From positions 1-64,000 of the forward strand of contig JALORC010000022.1 in assembly GCA_025459175.1 (NCBI GenBank): 64,000 nt of DNA, read 5' to 3'. The notes beneath the pieces were generated by a model that had not been told where the DNA came from, ran no database searches, and saw nothing but the letters and a program-made list of their open reading frames with translations. The position numbers and the translations under genes were made by a program. Source of the stretch: Planctomycetota bacterium (GTDB lineage: Bacteria > Planctomycetota > UBA1135 > UBA2386). Each line of letters opens with the position of its first letter. Positions within the stretch are counted from its first letter, which is position 1. Of this stretch, positions 19,054 through 27,703 are shown piece by piece.

Positions 19054-22047
19054 ATGGGTGCAACAACGAGGATGGCGACATGGGCTCTGGCCGGGCTCGC
19101 AGCAGCATGCGGCGGCGGTGGCGCCACCGGCGGTGCCGGCTCGGGCGGCGGCGGCAGCGCAGCGGGCTTCAGCACCGTGGCGCTGCTGGAGCATGTGCCG
19201 GCGGACGGCGCCGTGCAGGTGGCGCTCGACGCGACCCTGATCCTGACCTTCGACGCGCCGATGGCGCTCGACAGCTTCGGCGACGAGGAGACCTGGCTGC
19301 GCGCCAACGGCTCGACCACGGCGGTGCCCGGCACCTTCGCGCGCGGCGGCAACAACCGGGTCTCGTTCCGCCCGACGGCGGCGCTCGCGCCGGAGACCGA
19401 CTACGTGTTCCAGCTGTCGCCGCTGACCTGTGACCAGAGCGGCCGCATCCTCGATGCCGTGCGCACGTTCACGTTCCGCACCTTCGACGCGACGCCACCC
19501 ACGGTGGTGACGACGGACATCGTCAACGACGCCGCCGCGGTCGGTCGCAGCCGCAGCTTCACCGTCACCTTCAGCGAGGCGCTCGGCGCCGACTCGGTGA
19601 CCGAGGCGAACTGCTTCGTGCGCGACAGCTTCGGCACCCGCTTCGCCGCCACCCGCACGCTGCAGGGCAGCAGCCTCGTGATCCAGCCACGCGCGGACCT
19701 GCCGGGCGACCGGCAGTGCCAGCTGGTGCTGGGATCGACGCTCGCCGATCGCGCCGGCAACCGCCTCGCATCGAGCTCGCAGATCTCGTTCCGCACCGCG
19801 GTCGACGCCACCGAGCCGCGCGTCACCGACGCCTGGCCACCGCTGTCGGCGCAAGGCATCTCGCCGTTGGTGCAGCCGGAGTTCGCGTTCGACGAGTCGA
19901 TGGATCCGGCCACCGTCGAGGCGGTGTCGCTGCTGTTCCAGGACGAGTTCGGCAGCGTGGTGCCGTTCGCGATCGACAGTTCCAGCGACCAGCGCCGGCT
20001 GCGGGTGCGGCCGCTGGTGACGCTGCAGCCCAATCGCCGCTACACGCTGGCGTTCCTGCTCGGCGCGGCCGCCGCCACCGACGTCAGCGGCAACAGCCTG
20101 AGTCAGACCCAGGCGCGCACGTTCACGACCGGGGCCGACACGATCGCGCCGGCCCTCACCAGCAGTTCGCCGAGCGACGGCGACAGCCGGGTGCCGGGCC
20201 ATGCCGCGATCGAACTCACCTTCGCCGAACCACTCGATCCGGCGTTCGTCGACACCGACACGGTGACGCTGACCGTCGGCGGTGCGGCGTGGACGGCGGT
20301 CATCGAGCAACCGGCACCGAATCGCATCCGCGTGCTGCCGGTGCTGACGCTGCCGACCACCACCACCTGCGTGCTGACGCTGCGCGGCGGCCACGACGGC
20401 CTGCACGACCTCGCCGGCAACACGATGGCCGCGGATCGCACGTTGACCTTCAACACCTCGGCGGACAGTGGTCTGCCGACCGCGTTGCTGCTGCCGGCCG
20501 AAGGAGCGGTCGGGGTCGCCACCAACGTGCACACCAGCGTCGTGTTCGACGCGCCGATGGATCCGACCACGCTGACCGCCGGCACCGTGCGCCTGTGCGA
20601 CGACGCCGGCAACACGATCCCGACCGCGTCGGTGCTGAGTGGCGGCAATCGGGTCGTCACCCTGACCACGCCGCAGGCGCTGCAGCAGCAGACGTTCTAC
20701 CGGCTGGTGGTGCAGGGCGGCCCGACCGGGGCGCGCCGCGCCAGCGGCAACTGGTTCCCGCAGGACCGCCAGGCCCGGTTCCGCACCGGTTCGGGCGCGG
20801 ACCAGAACCCACCGTCGGTGACCGCGACCGTGAACGGCATCCCGACGGCGCGGCAGCAAGGCCTGGTGCTGCCGCCGTCCGGGTTCACCATCGACGTGAC
20901 CACCAGCGATACCGCGAACCAGTGGGTCGACATGGGCGCGATCGCGGTGCGGCTGCAGGGCACCGGGGTCGGCCCGAATGCCGACACGCTGCTCGCCAAC
21001 GCGACGATCGGCTACGGCACGTTCCGCGTCGTGGTCCCGACCTCGGCGCCGTTGACCCCGGGCGACTGGCTCCTGGTCGTCGAAGCGACGGACCTGGCCG
21101 GGAACATCGGCACCTCGTCGTCGATCCCGTTCGCGGTGGCCAACCCGACCGCCGACCTGCTGCCGTTCGAACGCACGCAGCTGGTCTGGGTGCGTTCGGA
21201 CCTCGACCGCGACGGCAACGGCACCGCCGACTTCGACGACGACCTGCGCCGGCTCGGCCTCACCACGGCTGGTGACCCGGCGGGCACCAACGGCTTCGTG
21301 CGCAACCTGCTGCTCGACGCGATCCTGGCCCAGGCCAACCGGCTGTTCGGCCGCGGCGACCGCGGCGAGCCTCTGGACCCCGGCTCGGTGCAGCTGCGCT
21401 TCACGAAGCGGCAGCCGATCGGCCTCGCCCACACGCAGATCGCGCTCGGTGGTCTCGATCCGGAAGGCGATCGCAATCGTGGCTACGGCGACGAGAGCAC
21501 CGGTGTGCTCGGCCGCGCCTACTACGACTACCGGAACGGCAACCCGTCCGAACGCAACACCAGCACGTCCCCCGGCCTCGGCGTGTTCCCGGCCGAGATG
21601 TGGCTCTACCAGACGCTGATCCACGTGCAGGTCTGGCCGTCGTTCCAGACCGTGTTCGCGCAGCGCTTCCGGCCGCTGTGCCCCGACATGGGCGGCACCG
21701 CGGCGGGCAGCCATCCGCTGGACGGCCAGGTGCTGCGCAGCGACTTCGTCTACGCGACCGCCAACAGCAGCCAGCGCGCGCGCTGGCAGACGGTGATGGA
21801 CGCCGTCGACGACTGGAGCAGCGTGATCGGCGTGATCCTCGCCCACGAGGTCGGCCACTCGGTCGGCCTGGTCGCTCCGGGTCCGGCCCCGACCGGCTTG
21901 TTCGGCGACTCGTCGCTGCACGACACCTACGCCGGCGCCGCCGAGGTGATGGCGCCGTCGGTCGGCTACGAAGCGATGATCTCGCTCGCCTACCAGTTCC
22001 GTGACATCGACCTGGCCTACTTGCGCCAACGGGTGATCCTGCGATGA
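19054..22047 (+). CDS. Lipoprotein with tandem bacterial Ig-like (Big_5) domains and metzincin-like C terminus, 997 aa
   Basis: ATG 19054 has a strong GGGGAGG ribosome-binding site 10 nt upstream, rare in this window. Lipobox LAAAC is followed by a Gly/Ser linker. At least five Big_5-type Ig-like domains fill residues 35-560, marked by repeats of LTFDAPM, VTFSEAL, FAFDESMDP, LTFAEPLDP and VVFDAPMDP. A sixth, more divergent unit follows (PPSVTATVNGIPTARQQGLV). The C-terminal 250 residues carry AHEVGHSVGL (H931, E932, H935) and a Met-turn-like EVMAPS. The position of the third metzincin zinc ligand is Ala (about 941), so catalysis is doubtful or uses another ligand. It is coupled to the next gene by an ATGA overlap. 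Surface-exposed protein of unknown substrate. Confidence 0.82.
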   Translation: MGATTRMATWALAGLAAACGGGGATGGAGSGGGGSAAGFSTVALLEHVPADGAVQVALDATLILTFDAPMALDSFGDEETWLRANGSTTAVPGTFARGGNNRVSFRPTAALAPETDYVFQLSPLTCDQSGRILDAVRTFTFRTFDATPPTVVTTDIVNDAAAVGRSRSFTVTFSEALGADSVTEANCFVRDSFGTRFAATRTLQGSSLVIQPRADLPGDRQCQLVLGSTLADRAGNRLASSSQISFRTAVDATEPRVTDAWPPLSAQGISPLVQPEFAFDESMDPATVEAVSLLFQDEFGSVVPFAIDSSSDQRRLRVRPLVTLQPNRRYTLAFLLGAAAATDVSGNSLSQTQARTFTTGADTIAPALTSSSPSDGDSRVPGHAAIELTFAEPLDPAFVDTDTVTLTVGGAAWTAVIEQPAPNRIRVLPVLTLPTTTTCVLTLRGGHDGLHDLAGNTMAADRTLTFNTSADSGLPTALLLPAEGAVGVATNVHTSVVFDAPMDPTTLTAGTVRLCDDAGNTIPTASVLSGGNRVVTLTTPQALQQQTFYRLVVQGGPTGARRASGNWFPQDRQARFRTGSGADQNPPSVTATVNGIPTARQQGLVLPPSGFTIDVTTSDTANQWVDMGAIAVRLQGTGVGPNADTLLANATIGYGTFRVVVPTSAPLTPGDWLLVVEATDLAGNIGTSSSIPFAVANPTADLLPFERTQLVWVRSDLDRDGNGTADFDDDLRRLGLTTAGDPAGTNGFVRNLLLDAILAQANRLFGRGDRGEPLDPGSVQLRFTKRQPIGLAHTQIALGGLDPEGDRNRGYGDESTGVLGRAYYDYRNGNPSERNTSTSPGLGVFPAEMWLYQTLIHVQVWPSFQTVFAQRFRPLCPDMGGTAAGSHPLDGQVLRSDFVYATANSSQRARWQTVMDAVDDWSSVIGVILAHEVGHSVGLVAPGPAPTGLFGDSSLHDTYAGAAEVMAPSVGYEAMISLAYQFRDIDLAYLRQRVILR

Positions 22048-23039
22048 ACGTCTCCCACCGCTTCGTCCCGTTCCTGCTGGCGCTGCTACCGATCGTGCCG
22101 GTCGCGGCCCAGGACCTCACGCTGCTGGCCGCGGCGCGCGGCGCCGAGTTCGTGGTCCAGGCCACGGTGCTGGCCGCCAGCGATCCGTCGCCGGACTGGC
22201 ACCGGCTCGAGTTCCGCACCGAGGCGGTGCTGAAGGGGGATGCCCCGCGCGAGTTCCGCCTGCTCGAGCCCGCCGGCGCCTGCTGCGGCCGCAGCCTGTT
22301 CGCGCTGCAGCCGGGGCAATCGGTGCTGCTGTTCCTGCGCCGTTCCGGCCCCAACCTGCACCCGTACGGGGGTGCCCGCGGCGTGCTGCCGGCCGATCCG
22401 TCGGTGCGTACCCACGTGCAGCAGCTGCTGGCGACGACCGACGGTCCGGCGACCGCGCGGTTGCTGGCCGCCGCGCTGCAGTCGAACGAGCCGCGCATCG
22501 CCGACGACGCCGCGCAGGCGCTGGCGACCCTGCCGGTGCTGCAGCTGCCGAACGCCGAGCGAACGGTGCTGCGCGAGGCGCTGCAGGATGCCCTGCAACG
22601 CGGCACCACACGCACCGCGCCGTTGCTCGAGACCGTCGTGCGGCTCGCCGATCCGAGCCTGCTCGACGTGGTGTTGCCGGCCTACCTCGACGCCGGCGAC
22701 GACCGCGCACCGCTGCTGCGTCGCGGCCTGCTGCGCTGCCCGTCGACCGCGGTCGCCGCGCAGCTGCCGCTGCACCCGACCACCAACCCGCAGCAGGCGC
22801 TGCGGGCCGCCGAGCTGCTGGTCGCGCTGCCGGAGCCCGAGGCGCGGCCGTCCCTCGAACGCATGCTGCGACAGGCGCCGCATCCGCGCGTCCAACTCTG
22901 TCTCGCCGAGGCGATGCTCGCCGCCGGTGCGACCGAGCAGCAGCTGCGCTCGACGGTCCCGGAACCAGTGCTCCGCCTCGCCGAGCAACGCCATCGGGAA
23001 CCACCGCGATTCCGCAACCTCCGCCCCGGCCGGCCATGA
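22044..23039 (+). CDS. Secreted HEAT-like repeat protein, 331 aa
   Basis: ATG 22044 lies in an ATGA overlap with the Big_5 lipoprotein gene. Signal peptide MNVSHRFVPFLLALLPIVPVAAQ. Residues 24-120 form a beta-rich domain, from EFVVQATVLAA to PGQSVLLFLRRSGPNLHPYG. Such a domain is common in small secreted proteins that begin 'AxxVVxGxV' and is distantly like the tissue-inhibitor/NTR-type barrel. From about residue 130 it is helical, with HEAT-like units (ARLLAAALQSNEPRIADDAA; QALRAAELLVALPEPEARPS). No catalytic residues. Probably works with the upstream lipoprotein at the cell envelope; function unknown. Confidence 0.75.
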   Translation: MNVSHRFVPFLLALLPIVPVAAQDLTLLAAARGAEFVVQATVLAASDPSPDWHRLEFRTEAVLKGDAPREFRLLEPAGACCGRSLFALQPGQSVLLFLRRSGPNLHPYGGARGVLPADPSVRTHVQQLLATTDGPATARLLAAALQSNEPRIADDAAQALATLPVLQLPNAERTVLREALQDALQRGTTRTAPLLETVVRLADPSLLDVVLPAYLDAGDDRAPLLRRGLLRCPSTAVAAQLPLHPTTNPQQALRAAELLVALPEPEARPSLERMLRQAPHPRVQLCLAEAMLAAGATEQQLRSTVPEPVLRLAEQRHREPPRFRNLRPGRP

Positions 23040-24886
23040 ATTCCACCGAGATCCAGTCCCTGCCGATCACCGCGGCCTTGCTGCCGTCGGCGCTGCTGAC
23101 GTTGCCGCTGTCCCGGCTGGCGCTGGATGCCGCCGCGGTCGGTGATTTCGCCACCAACGGGGTGCTGACGGTCGGCGACGCACTGCAGCTGCCGCTGCAC
23201 TCGTTCGCCGCCGACGGCGCGTTCGCCGGACGGATGGAGGCGCTGCAGCAGGCGCTGGCGCGCACGCTGCACGACGGCCTGTGCCGGTTCGGCGACGTCG
23301 ACTGCCGCGACTGGCCGACGCTGCGCGCCCAGCTGCTGGGCCCACTCGACGACGACGAACGCGCCTGGTTCGCCGAGTTCACCGGGCTCACCGGTCCGGT
23401 CGCGCGCCGGCCGGAGCTGGCGCGCGCCGCCGGGGTCACGCTGGCCGAGATCGACGACCGCGCCGAACGCGTGCGCAGTCGCATCGCCGAACTGGCCGGG
23501 CCGCTGCTGGCGCGGCTGCGGCGCGAACTCGAACAGGAGCTGCTGGCCGGCGACGGCGTCGTCACGCTGGACAGCGCGGCCGTGGGTTCGCTGCTGCCGG
23601 CGATCGCCGCGGCGGGCCAGGACCGCGCGCTCGGGCTGCGCTTGTTCGCGTTCCTGTTCCCACGCGAGCTGCACCTGCACCGCGGCACGCTGTTCCGGCT
23701 GGCGCCGCGCCGCTTCCGCCAGCTGCTGCGCCGGCTCCCGGCCCTGGTGCCGCCGCAGCGCCTGCCGGTGCCGGTCGACACGCTGATGCAGGAACTGGTG
23801 GCGAGCGGCGACGAGGTGCCACGTGGAGCCCTGCTGCACGTGCTGCGCAGCGAAGCCCACATCACGATCGAACTCGACGAACGGCACGGCGAGGTCGCCG
23901 CCGCCGATCCGCGCTCGCCGTCGGCGCGGCTGGTCGACCTGCTGACCGAGGCGCGGCAGCCGATGACGCTGACCGATCTGGTGTTCGCCTACCGCGACCG
24001 GTTCCGCACCGCGTCGCGCCGACGCCTCGAGAACCAGCTGCGCGCGAGCCGGGCCTTCGTGCAGACCGGCCCCGAGTGCTGGGCCCTGCGGCGCTGGCTC
24101 GAACGCGAGCTCGCCGCGGTGGCGCCGCTGGTCGACAAGGCCGCGCGGCGGCTGCAGACCGGCGCCGGCCGCACCCATGTCAGCGAATTGCTGCGCGAGG
24201 AGCACTGCGACGAACGCACCACGTGGCTGGTGCTGGACCGGCTCGGCGACGATCCGCGCGTGCGCCTGCTCGGCCGCGGCGAAGCGTGCGCCGCCACCCA
24301 CCGCCGGTCGCGGGTGCTCGACGAGCTGCTGCGCGCGTTCCGCCGCGCCGCCGGCGACGTGATCACGAGCATGTTCGTCGCCAACCAGCCCGAACCGCGC
24401 CGCCGGCTCGTCGAGCGACTGCTGCGTCACAACCGGCTGTTCGTGCAGCCGGCCCCCGACCGCATCGACACGCTGTCGAACTACCCGCTCAACGACGAAC
24501 GGCTGCGGCGGCTGATCGCGCTGGTGCAAGAACAACTGCGCTCGCGCGCCGGCCACGCGACCGCGGCGGGCCTGAAGGCGCTGGTCGATCGCAGCGAGCT
24601 CGGTGGCGCGTGGCTGACGCCGGAGCTGCTGGCCGACGTGCTGCGGCGCCACGGACCGTTCGAGGTATTGCCGGGCGGTGTGATCGCCAGCGCCGAACTG
24701 GAGCTCACCCAACGGCTGCGGCGCACGGTGCGCCAGGCGCTGCGCGAGGCCGGCACGGTGCTCAGCGTCGAGGAAGTGCTGCAGGCCCGCCCCGAGCTCG
24801 GTGCGTTCGCCGGTTGCCTCGGCGAACTGCTCAGGGGCGATCCACTGCTGCAGACGCCGGACGGCCGCCACTTCGTGCTGGCGTAG
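23036..24886 (+). CDS. Unknown protein with alphaCTD-like and sigma-like N-terminal modules and helical repeats, 616 aa
   Basis: Starts in an ATGA overlap with the upstream gene. Residues 17-85 resemble the RNA polymerase alpha C-terminal domain: LLTLPLSRLALDAAAVGDFA, then TNGVLTVGDAL and a trailing AL..AL helix. Residues 105-160 resemble sigma-70 region 4: LDDDERAWFAEFTGLTGPVA, then LARAAGVTLAEIDDRAERVR and IAEL. The remaining 450 residues are Arg/Leu-rich, with several winged-helix-like units (LVDLLTEARQPMTLTDLVFA; THVSELLREEHCDERTTWLV; AAGLKALVDRSELGGAWLTP). There is no signal peptide, so it is cytoplasmic despite its secreted neighbours. It overlaps the PAP2 gene by 56 nt, convergently. 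Likely a DNA-binding or transcription-linked protein, by pattern only. Confidence 0.75.
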   Translation: MNSTEIQSLPITAALLPSALLTLPLSRLALDAAAVGDFATNGVLTVGDALQLPLHSFAADGAFAGRMEALQQALARTLHDGLCRFGDVDCRDWPTLRAQLLGPLDDDERAWFAEFTGLTGPVARRPELARAAGVTLAEIDDRAERVRSRIAELAGPLLARLRRELEQELLAGDGVVTLDSAAVGSLLPAIAAAGQDRALGLRLFAFLFPRELHLHRGTLFRLAPRRFRQLLRRLPALVPPQRLPVPVDTLMQELVASGDEVPRGALLHVLRSEAHITIELDERHGEVAAADPRSPSARLVDLLTEARQPMTLTDLVFAYRDRFRTASRRRLENQLRASRAFVQTGPECWALRRWLERELAAVAPLVDKAARRLQTGAGRTHVSELLREEHCDERTTWLVLDRLGDDPRVRLLGRGEACAATHRRSRVLDELLRAFRRAAGDVITSMFVANQPEPRRRLVERLLRHNRLFVQPAPDRIDTLSNYPLNDERLRRLIALVQEQLRSRAGHATAAGLKALVDRSELGGAWLTPELLADVLRRHGPFEVLPGGVIASAELELTQRLRRTVRQALREAGTVLSVEEVLQARPELGAFAGCLGELLRGDPLLQTPDGRHFVLA

Positions 24887-25760
24887 CGACCGGCCAGCCG
24901 TCGAGATCCGCCAAACGGTCGCAGCCGCGCGCAACCGGCCACGCCAGCGCGGCACCGACCAGCACGTCGATCGCCCAGTGGTAGCGCAACAGCACGGTGC
25001 TGGCGATCAGCAGCGCGCCGGGCAGCACCAGCCAACACCACCAGCGGCGATTCCAACGCCACAGGATCAGCAGGCTGGTGATCGTCAGCATCGTGTGGCC
25101 ACTCGGGAAGCAGTCCCACGGGTTGGCCTCGCCGGCATCGATCGCGGCCCGCAGCGGCGCCAGCAGGCCCAGGCCCTCGATCTCGCGGTCGAACGCCAGC
25201 ACCACCTTCGGCCCCAGCGTCGGCACCAGCAGGTAGCCGAGATAGCTGCACAGGAAGCCGCCGACCAGCCACAGCACGGCGCGATCGAACGCCGCCGCAC
25301 CGCTGCGCACGCCGGCCCCGATCGCGGCCGCGAAGCACAGCAGGTAGAAGCCGGCGTAGCACAGCTGCAGCACCTCGTTGGCCAGCGGCGGCAGGTGATC
25401 GACGAGCGTGCCGGGATCGCGACCGAACGCCGCCCGGTCGAGCGCGGCGAACGCGTATTCGTACGGTTCGGGATGCACCGCCGGCAGCAACCAGCACAGC
25501 GCGCTGAACACCACCGGCAGCCCGAGCGTAGCCAGCCCGACCCGCCACCAGCGCGCCGCCGCCGGTCCGCGACGTGCCACCGCGGCCACCGCGAGCACCA
25601 CGACCAGGATGCCGGCGTGCAGCGCCAGGAAGCGCACGCGGTCATGACGGGCATCCCCGCCACCGTCGGCGAGCAGAGCGACGGCCCCGACCGCGGCCAG
25701 GTAGCAGAGCCAGATGCGTTCGCTGGTCGGCGCGGGAGGCCGCGCGCCCGGATCAGACAT
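24831..25760 (-). CDS. PAP2-superfamily membrane phosphatase / phosphotransferase, 309 aa
   Basis: About seven hydrophobic segments. Motifs of the PAP2 acid phosphatase active site include CFPSGHT (second motif) and LRYHWAIDVLVGA, the third motif with His and Asp. The first motif, usually KxxxxxxRP, is degenerate (GPKVVLAFDREIEGL is a candidate). This fits the inositol-phosphorylceramide-synthase-like (PAP2_3) branch, which acts on lipid phosphates at the membrane. ATG 25760 is supported by a TAGGAT box 6 nt upstream. The 3' end overlaps the convergent 616-residue protein. Confidence 0.85.
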   Translation of the reverse strand: MSDPGARPPAPTSERIWLCYLAAVGAVALLADGGGDARHDRVRFLALHAGILVVVLAVAAVARRGPAAARWWRVGLATLGLPVVFSALCWLLPAVHPEPYEYAFAALDRAAFGRDPGTLVDHLPPLANEVLQLCYAGFYLLCFAAAIGAGVRSGAAAFDRAVLWLVGGFLCSYLGYLLVPTLGPKVVLAFDREIEGLGLLAPLRAAIDAGEANPWDCFPSGHTMLTITSLLILWRWNRRWWCWLVLPGALLIASTVLLRYHWAIDVLVGAALAWPVARGCDRLADLDGWPVATPARSGGRPASAAVDRP

Positions 25761-25766
25761 GGGCGC

Positions 25767-25797
25767 ATCCTACCTCGGACCGCACCGGCGAAAACAA
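25767..25797 (-). promoter_or_regulatory. Putative leaderless promoter of the PAP2 gene
   Basis: Minus strand TTGTTT (25797-25792), a 19-bp spacer and TAGGAT (25772-25767). The -10 lies 6 nt from ATG 25760. The T-rich stretch also forms the tail of the hairpin at 25802-25833. Confidence 0.5.
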
Positions 25798-25801
25798 CGC
25801 A

Positions 25802-25833
25802 GCGGGGTGTCGTCCGTCCGGTCGACACCCCGC
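25802..25833 (-). terminator. Putative intrinsic terminator after the pre-peptidase-domain gene
   Basis: Perfect 11-bp stem GCGGGGTGTCG / CGACACCCCGC with a 10-nt loop, 50 nt after the stop at 25884. On the minus strand it is followed by TGCGTTGTTTTC, an imperfect T tract. It separates the secreted-protein gene from the PAP2 gene. Confidence 0.65.
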
Positions 25834-25883
25834 GGCAGCTCGCACGCATCGGGGGCGAGCGGATCAACGCGGACGGCGCGAGC

Positions 25884-27542
25884 TCAGTAGCTGCGCTCGC
25901 CGATGATCAGGCGGCCGTAGTTGCCGGTCTGCACACCGAAGAAGCCGGTGACGCCGTCATACTCCGCGGCCTGCTGCCACAGCACCGCGCCGCGCAGGGT
26001 CGGGTTCGCCGGGATCGTCAGGCCGACCTCGGCCGAGCCGGTCAGCGAGAAGAACGACTGCACGTCCAGGATCGGGCTGATGTTCAGCTCGCAGCCGATA
26101 CCGATCGGCAGGCCACCGGGCGGCAGCTGGGCGGTGCCCCAGACCAGCAGGCCGATCGCGACGCCCGGCGTCAGGCCGTTCAGCTGCACCGAGAAGTAGT
26201 TGCCGACGGTCGGCACTTCGTTGGTGAACTGGCGGGCCAGCGTCGGGAACGGCGCCACGCCGCAGGTGGCGTTGGCGGCCACGGTGGCATAGCTGGCGGC
26301 GACGTACGGGGCCGGCTCGGTCGCGCTGACCTCGAGCACGTAGTTGCCGATCTGCGTGGCCAGGGTGCCCGGGCTACGGACTTCCAGGTAGTAGGTGCTC
26401 GGCGCCAGGAAGAACGAGAACGTGCCGCGCGCGTGCGACGTGCCGGTCGGCTCCAGGATGTTGCCGGTGGTCACCAGGGTCGCCGCACCGAGCGTGTTGG
26501 TGACCGGGTCGAAGAAGCGCAGGCCGATCGTCGTGTCGAGCACCGGCGACGTGGCGCCGTTGCCGGTCTGGAACTGCAGGACGCTTGGCTGGCTGAAGGT
26601 GATCGGGCCCCACAGGTCGATCTCGTTGGCGACCGAAAGGTTGCCGACACCCTGCTGGCCGGACACGATCGGCGTGGCGGTCTGACCGTTGGCGTCGAGC
26701 GCCGGGGCCTCGTTGACGGTGACGCCGGTGTTCATCGGCAGCACCTGCAACTCGAGCCGGTAGTTGCCGGCCGGGACCGGGTTGATGGTCGACGCGACGC
26801 TGCGCTCGCGCACGACGATGTAGTAGGTGCCGGCCGGCCAGCAGCGCACCTGGGAGGTGCGGTAGGTGAAGTTGCTGGTGTCACCGACGTTGCCGCCGAA
26901 GGTCCCGGTCGGAGCCAGCAGCGCGCCAGCCGAGTCGAGCACCTCGTAACGGTGGCCGCTGATGAACGGCGCGTCACCCTCGGTGACCTGGAACCAGACG
27001 CCCGAACGAGGGGCCGTCAAGTCGACGCGGTAGACGTCGACATCACCGGCGCCGAGCGCGCCGAGGATCTGGGCGCCGTTGCCGATCACCTGCACACCGG
27101 TGTCGGTGATCACGTTGTTGGGCTCGCTCTCCGCACCGGTGTAGGGCTTGAGGGCCGACTCGATCGCGATGTCGAGCGAGTAGAGGCCGGTGGTCGCGGC
27201 ACCGAAGCCTTCGACGCGGGCGAAGTAGGTGCCGGCGGTGAGGTTGATCGTGAGATCGCTCTGCAACCCACGCGAGTCATCGTTGACACCGATCACCGTG
27301 CCGAGGCTGTCGAGCAACAAGATGCGCGTGTCCGCGGCGCCGCTGGTCGTCAGGCGGGTCTGGCCACCGGCGGTCGTGAAACTGAACCAATCCTGCTCGC
27401 CAGCGACCAAGTTGCAGTCGACCTGACGACCGGTGAGGACCGCCTGGGCCGTGAGCTGATCGTTGTTCGGCTCGGCCTCTGCGACGCGCTGAGCCATGAG
27501 GGGAGTCGCCAACAGCAGCGAGGAAGCAATCAGGGAACGCAT
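25884..27542 (-). CDS. Secreted protein with pre-peptidase C-terminal (PPC)-like domains, 552 aa
   Basis: Signal peptide MRSLIASSLLLATPLMAQ from ATG 27542. Two or more PPC-type beta-sandwich domains follow. The first is EAEPNNDQLTAQAVLTGRQV, then EQDWFSF and GTYFARVEGFGAATTGLYSL. The second is GAESEPNNVITDTGVQV, then AGDVDVYRVDLTAPRSG and a related unit. The C-terminal 120 residues (FPTLARQFTNEVPTVGNYFS to GNYGRLIIGERSY) form a different conserved-looking beta domain. No protease or hydrolase domain is present, although PPC domains normally accompany one. Codon use is the usual high GC. Probably a secreted or surface beta-rich protein of unknown role. Confidence 0.82.
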   Translation of the reverse strand: MRSLIASSLLLATPLMAQRVAEAEPNNDQLTAQAVLTGRQVDCNLVAGEQDWFSFTTAGGQTRLTTSGAADTRILLLDSLGTVIGVNDDSRGLQSDLTINLTAGTYFARVEGFGAATTGLYSLDIAIESALKPYTGAESEPNNVITDTGVQVIGNGAQILGALGAGDVDVYRVDLTAPRSGVWFQVTEGDAPFISGHRYEVLDSAGALLAPTGTFGGNVGDTSNFTYRTSQVRCWPAGTYYIVVRERSVASTINPVPAGNYRLELQVLPMNTGVTVNEAPALDANGQTATPIVSGQQGVGNLSVANEIDLWGPITFSQPSVLQFQTGNGATSPVLDTTIGLRFFDPVTNTLGAATLVTTGNILEPTGTSHARGTFSFFLAPSTYYLEVRSPGTLATQIGNYVLEVSATEPAPYVAASYATVAANATCGVAPFPTLARQFTNEVPTVGNYFSVQLNGLTPGVAIGLLVWGTAQLPPGGLPIGIGCELNISPILDVQSFFSLTGSAEVGLTIPANPTLRGAVLWQQAAEYDGVTGFFGVQTGNYGRLIIGERSY

Positions 27543-27632
27543 GGAATCTTTACTCTTACGGGGGGACAGGGAATGACCGCGAGCCACCTAGGCCGCGGAC
27601 TCGCGCCAAACTCGGACGCGATGGACTGACGA

Positions 27633-27638
27633 ACGCTA
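27633..27638 (-). promoter_or_regulatory. Putative -10 box (TAGCGT) of the PPC-domain gene
   Basis: TAGCGT within GGTAGCGTTCG on the minus strand, 90 nt before ATG 27542. It is the only TAnnnT near the gene with the G/C-flanked form seen elsewhere. A small TTCCCG/CGGGAA hairpin at 27669-27683 lies further upstream, just after the spoVR stop, and may end that transcript. Confidence 0.3.
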
Positions 27639-27703
27639 CCTCGGCCCAGGTTCCATGCCACCCAGAGTTTCCCGACGCGGGAAGCTTACGGCCCACCGCA
27701 GGC

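Noticed and set aside
16714..22029. 1771-codon minus-strand frame
   Set aside because: Antisense to the dehydrogenase, glycerate kinase and Big_5 lipoprotein genes; long antisense frames are expected at this GC content.
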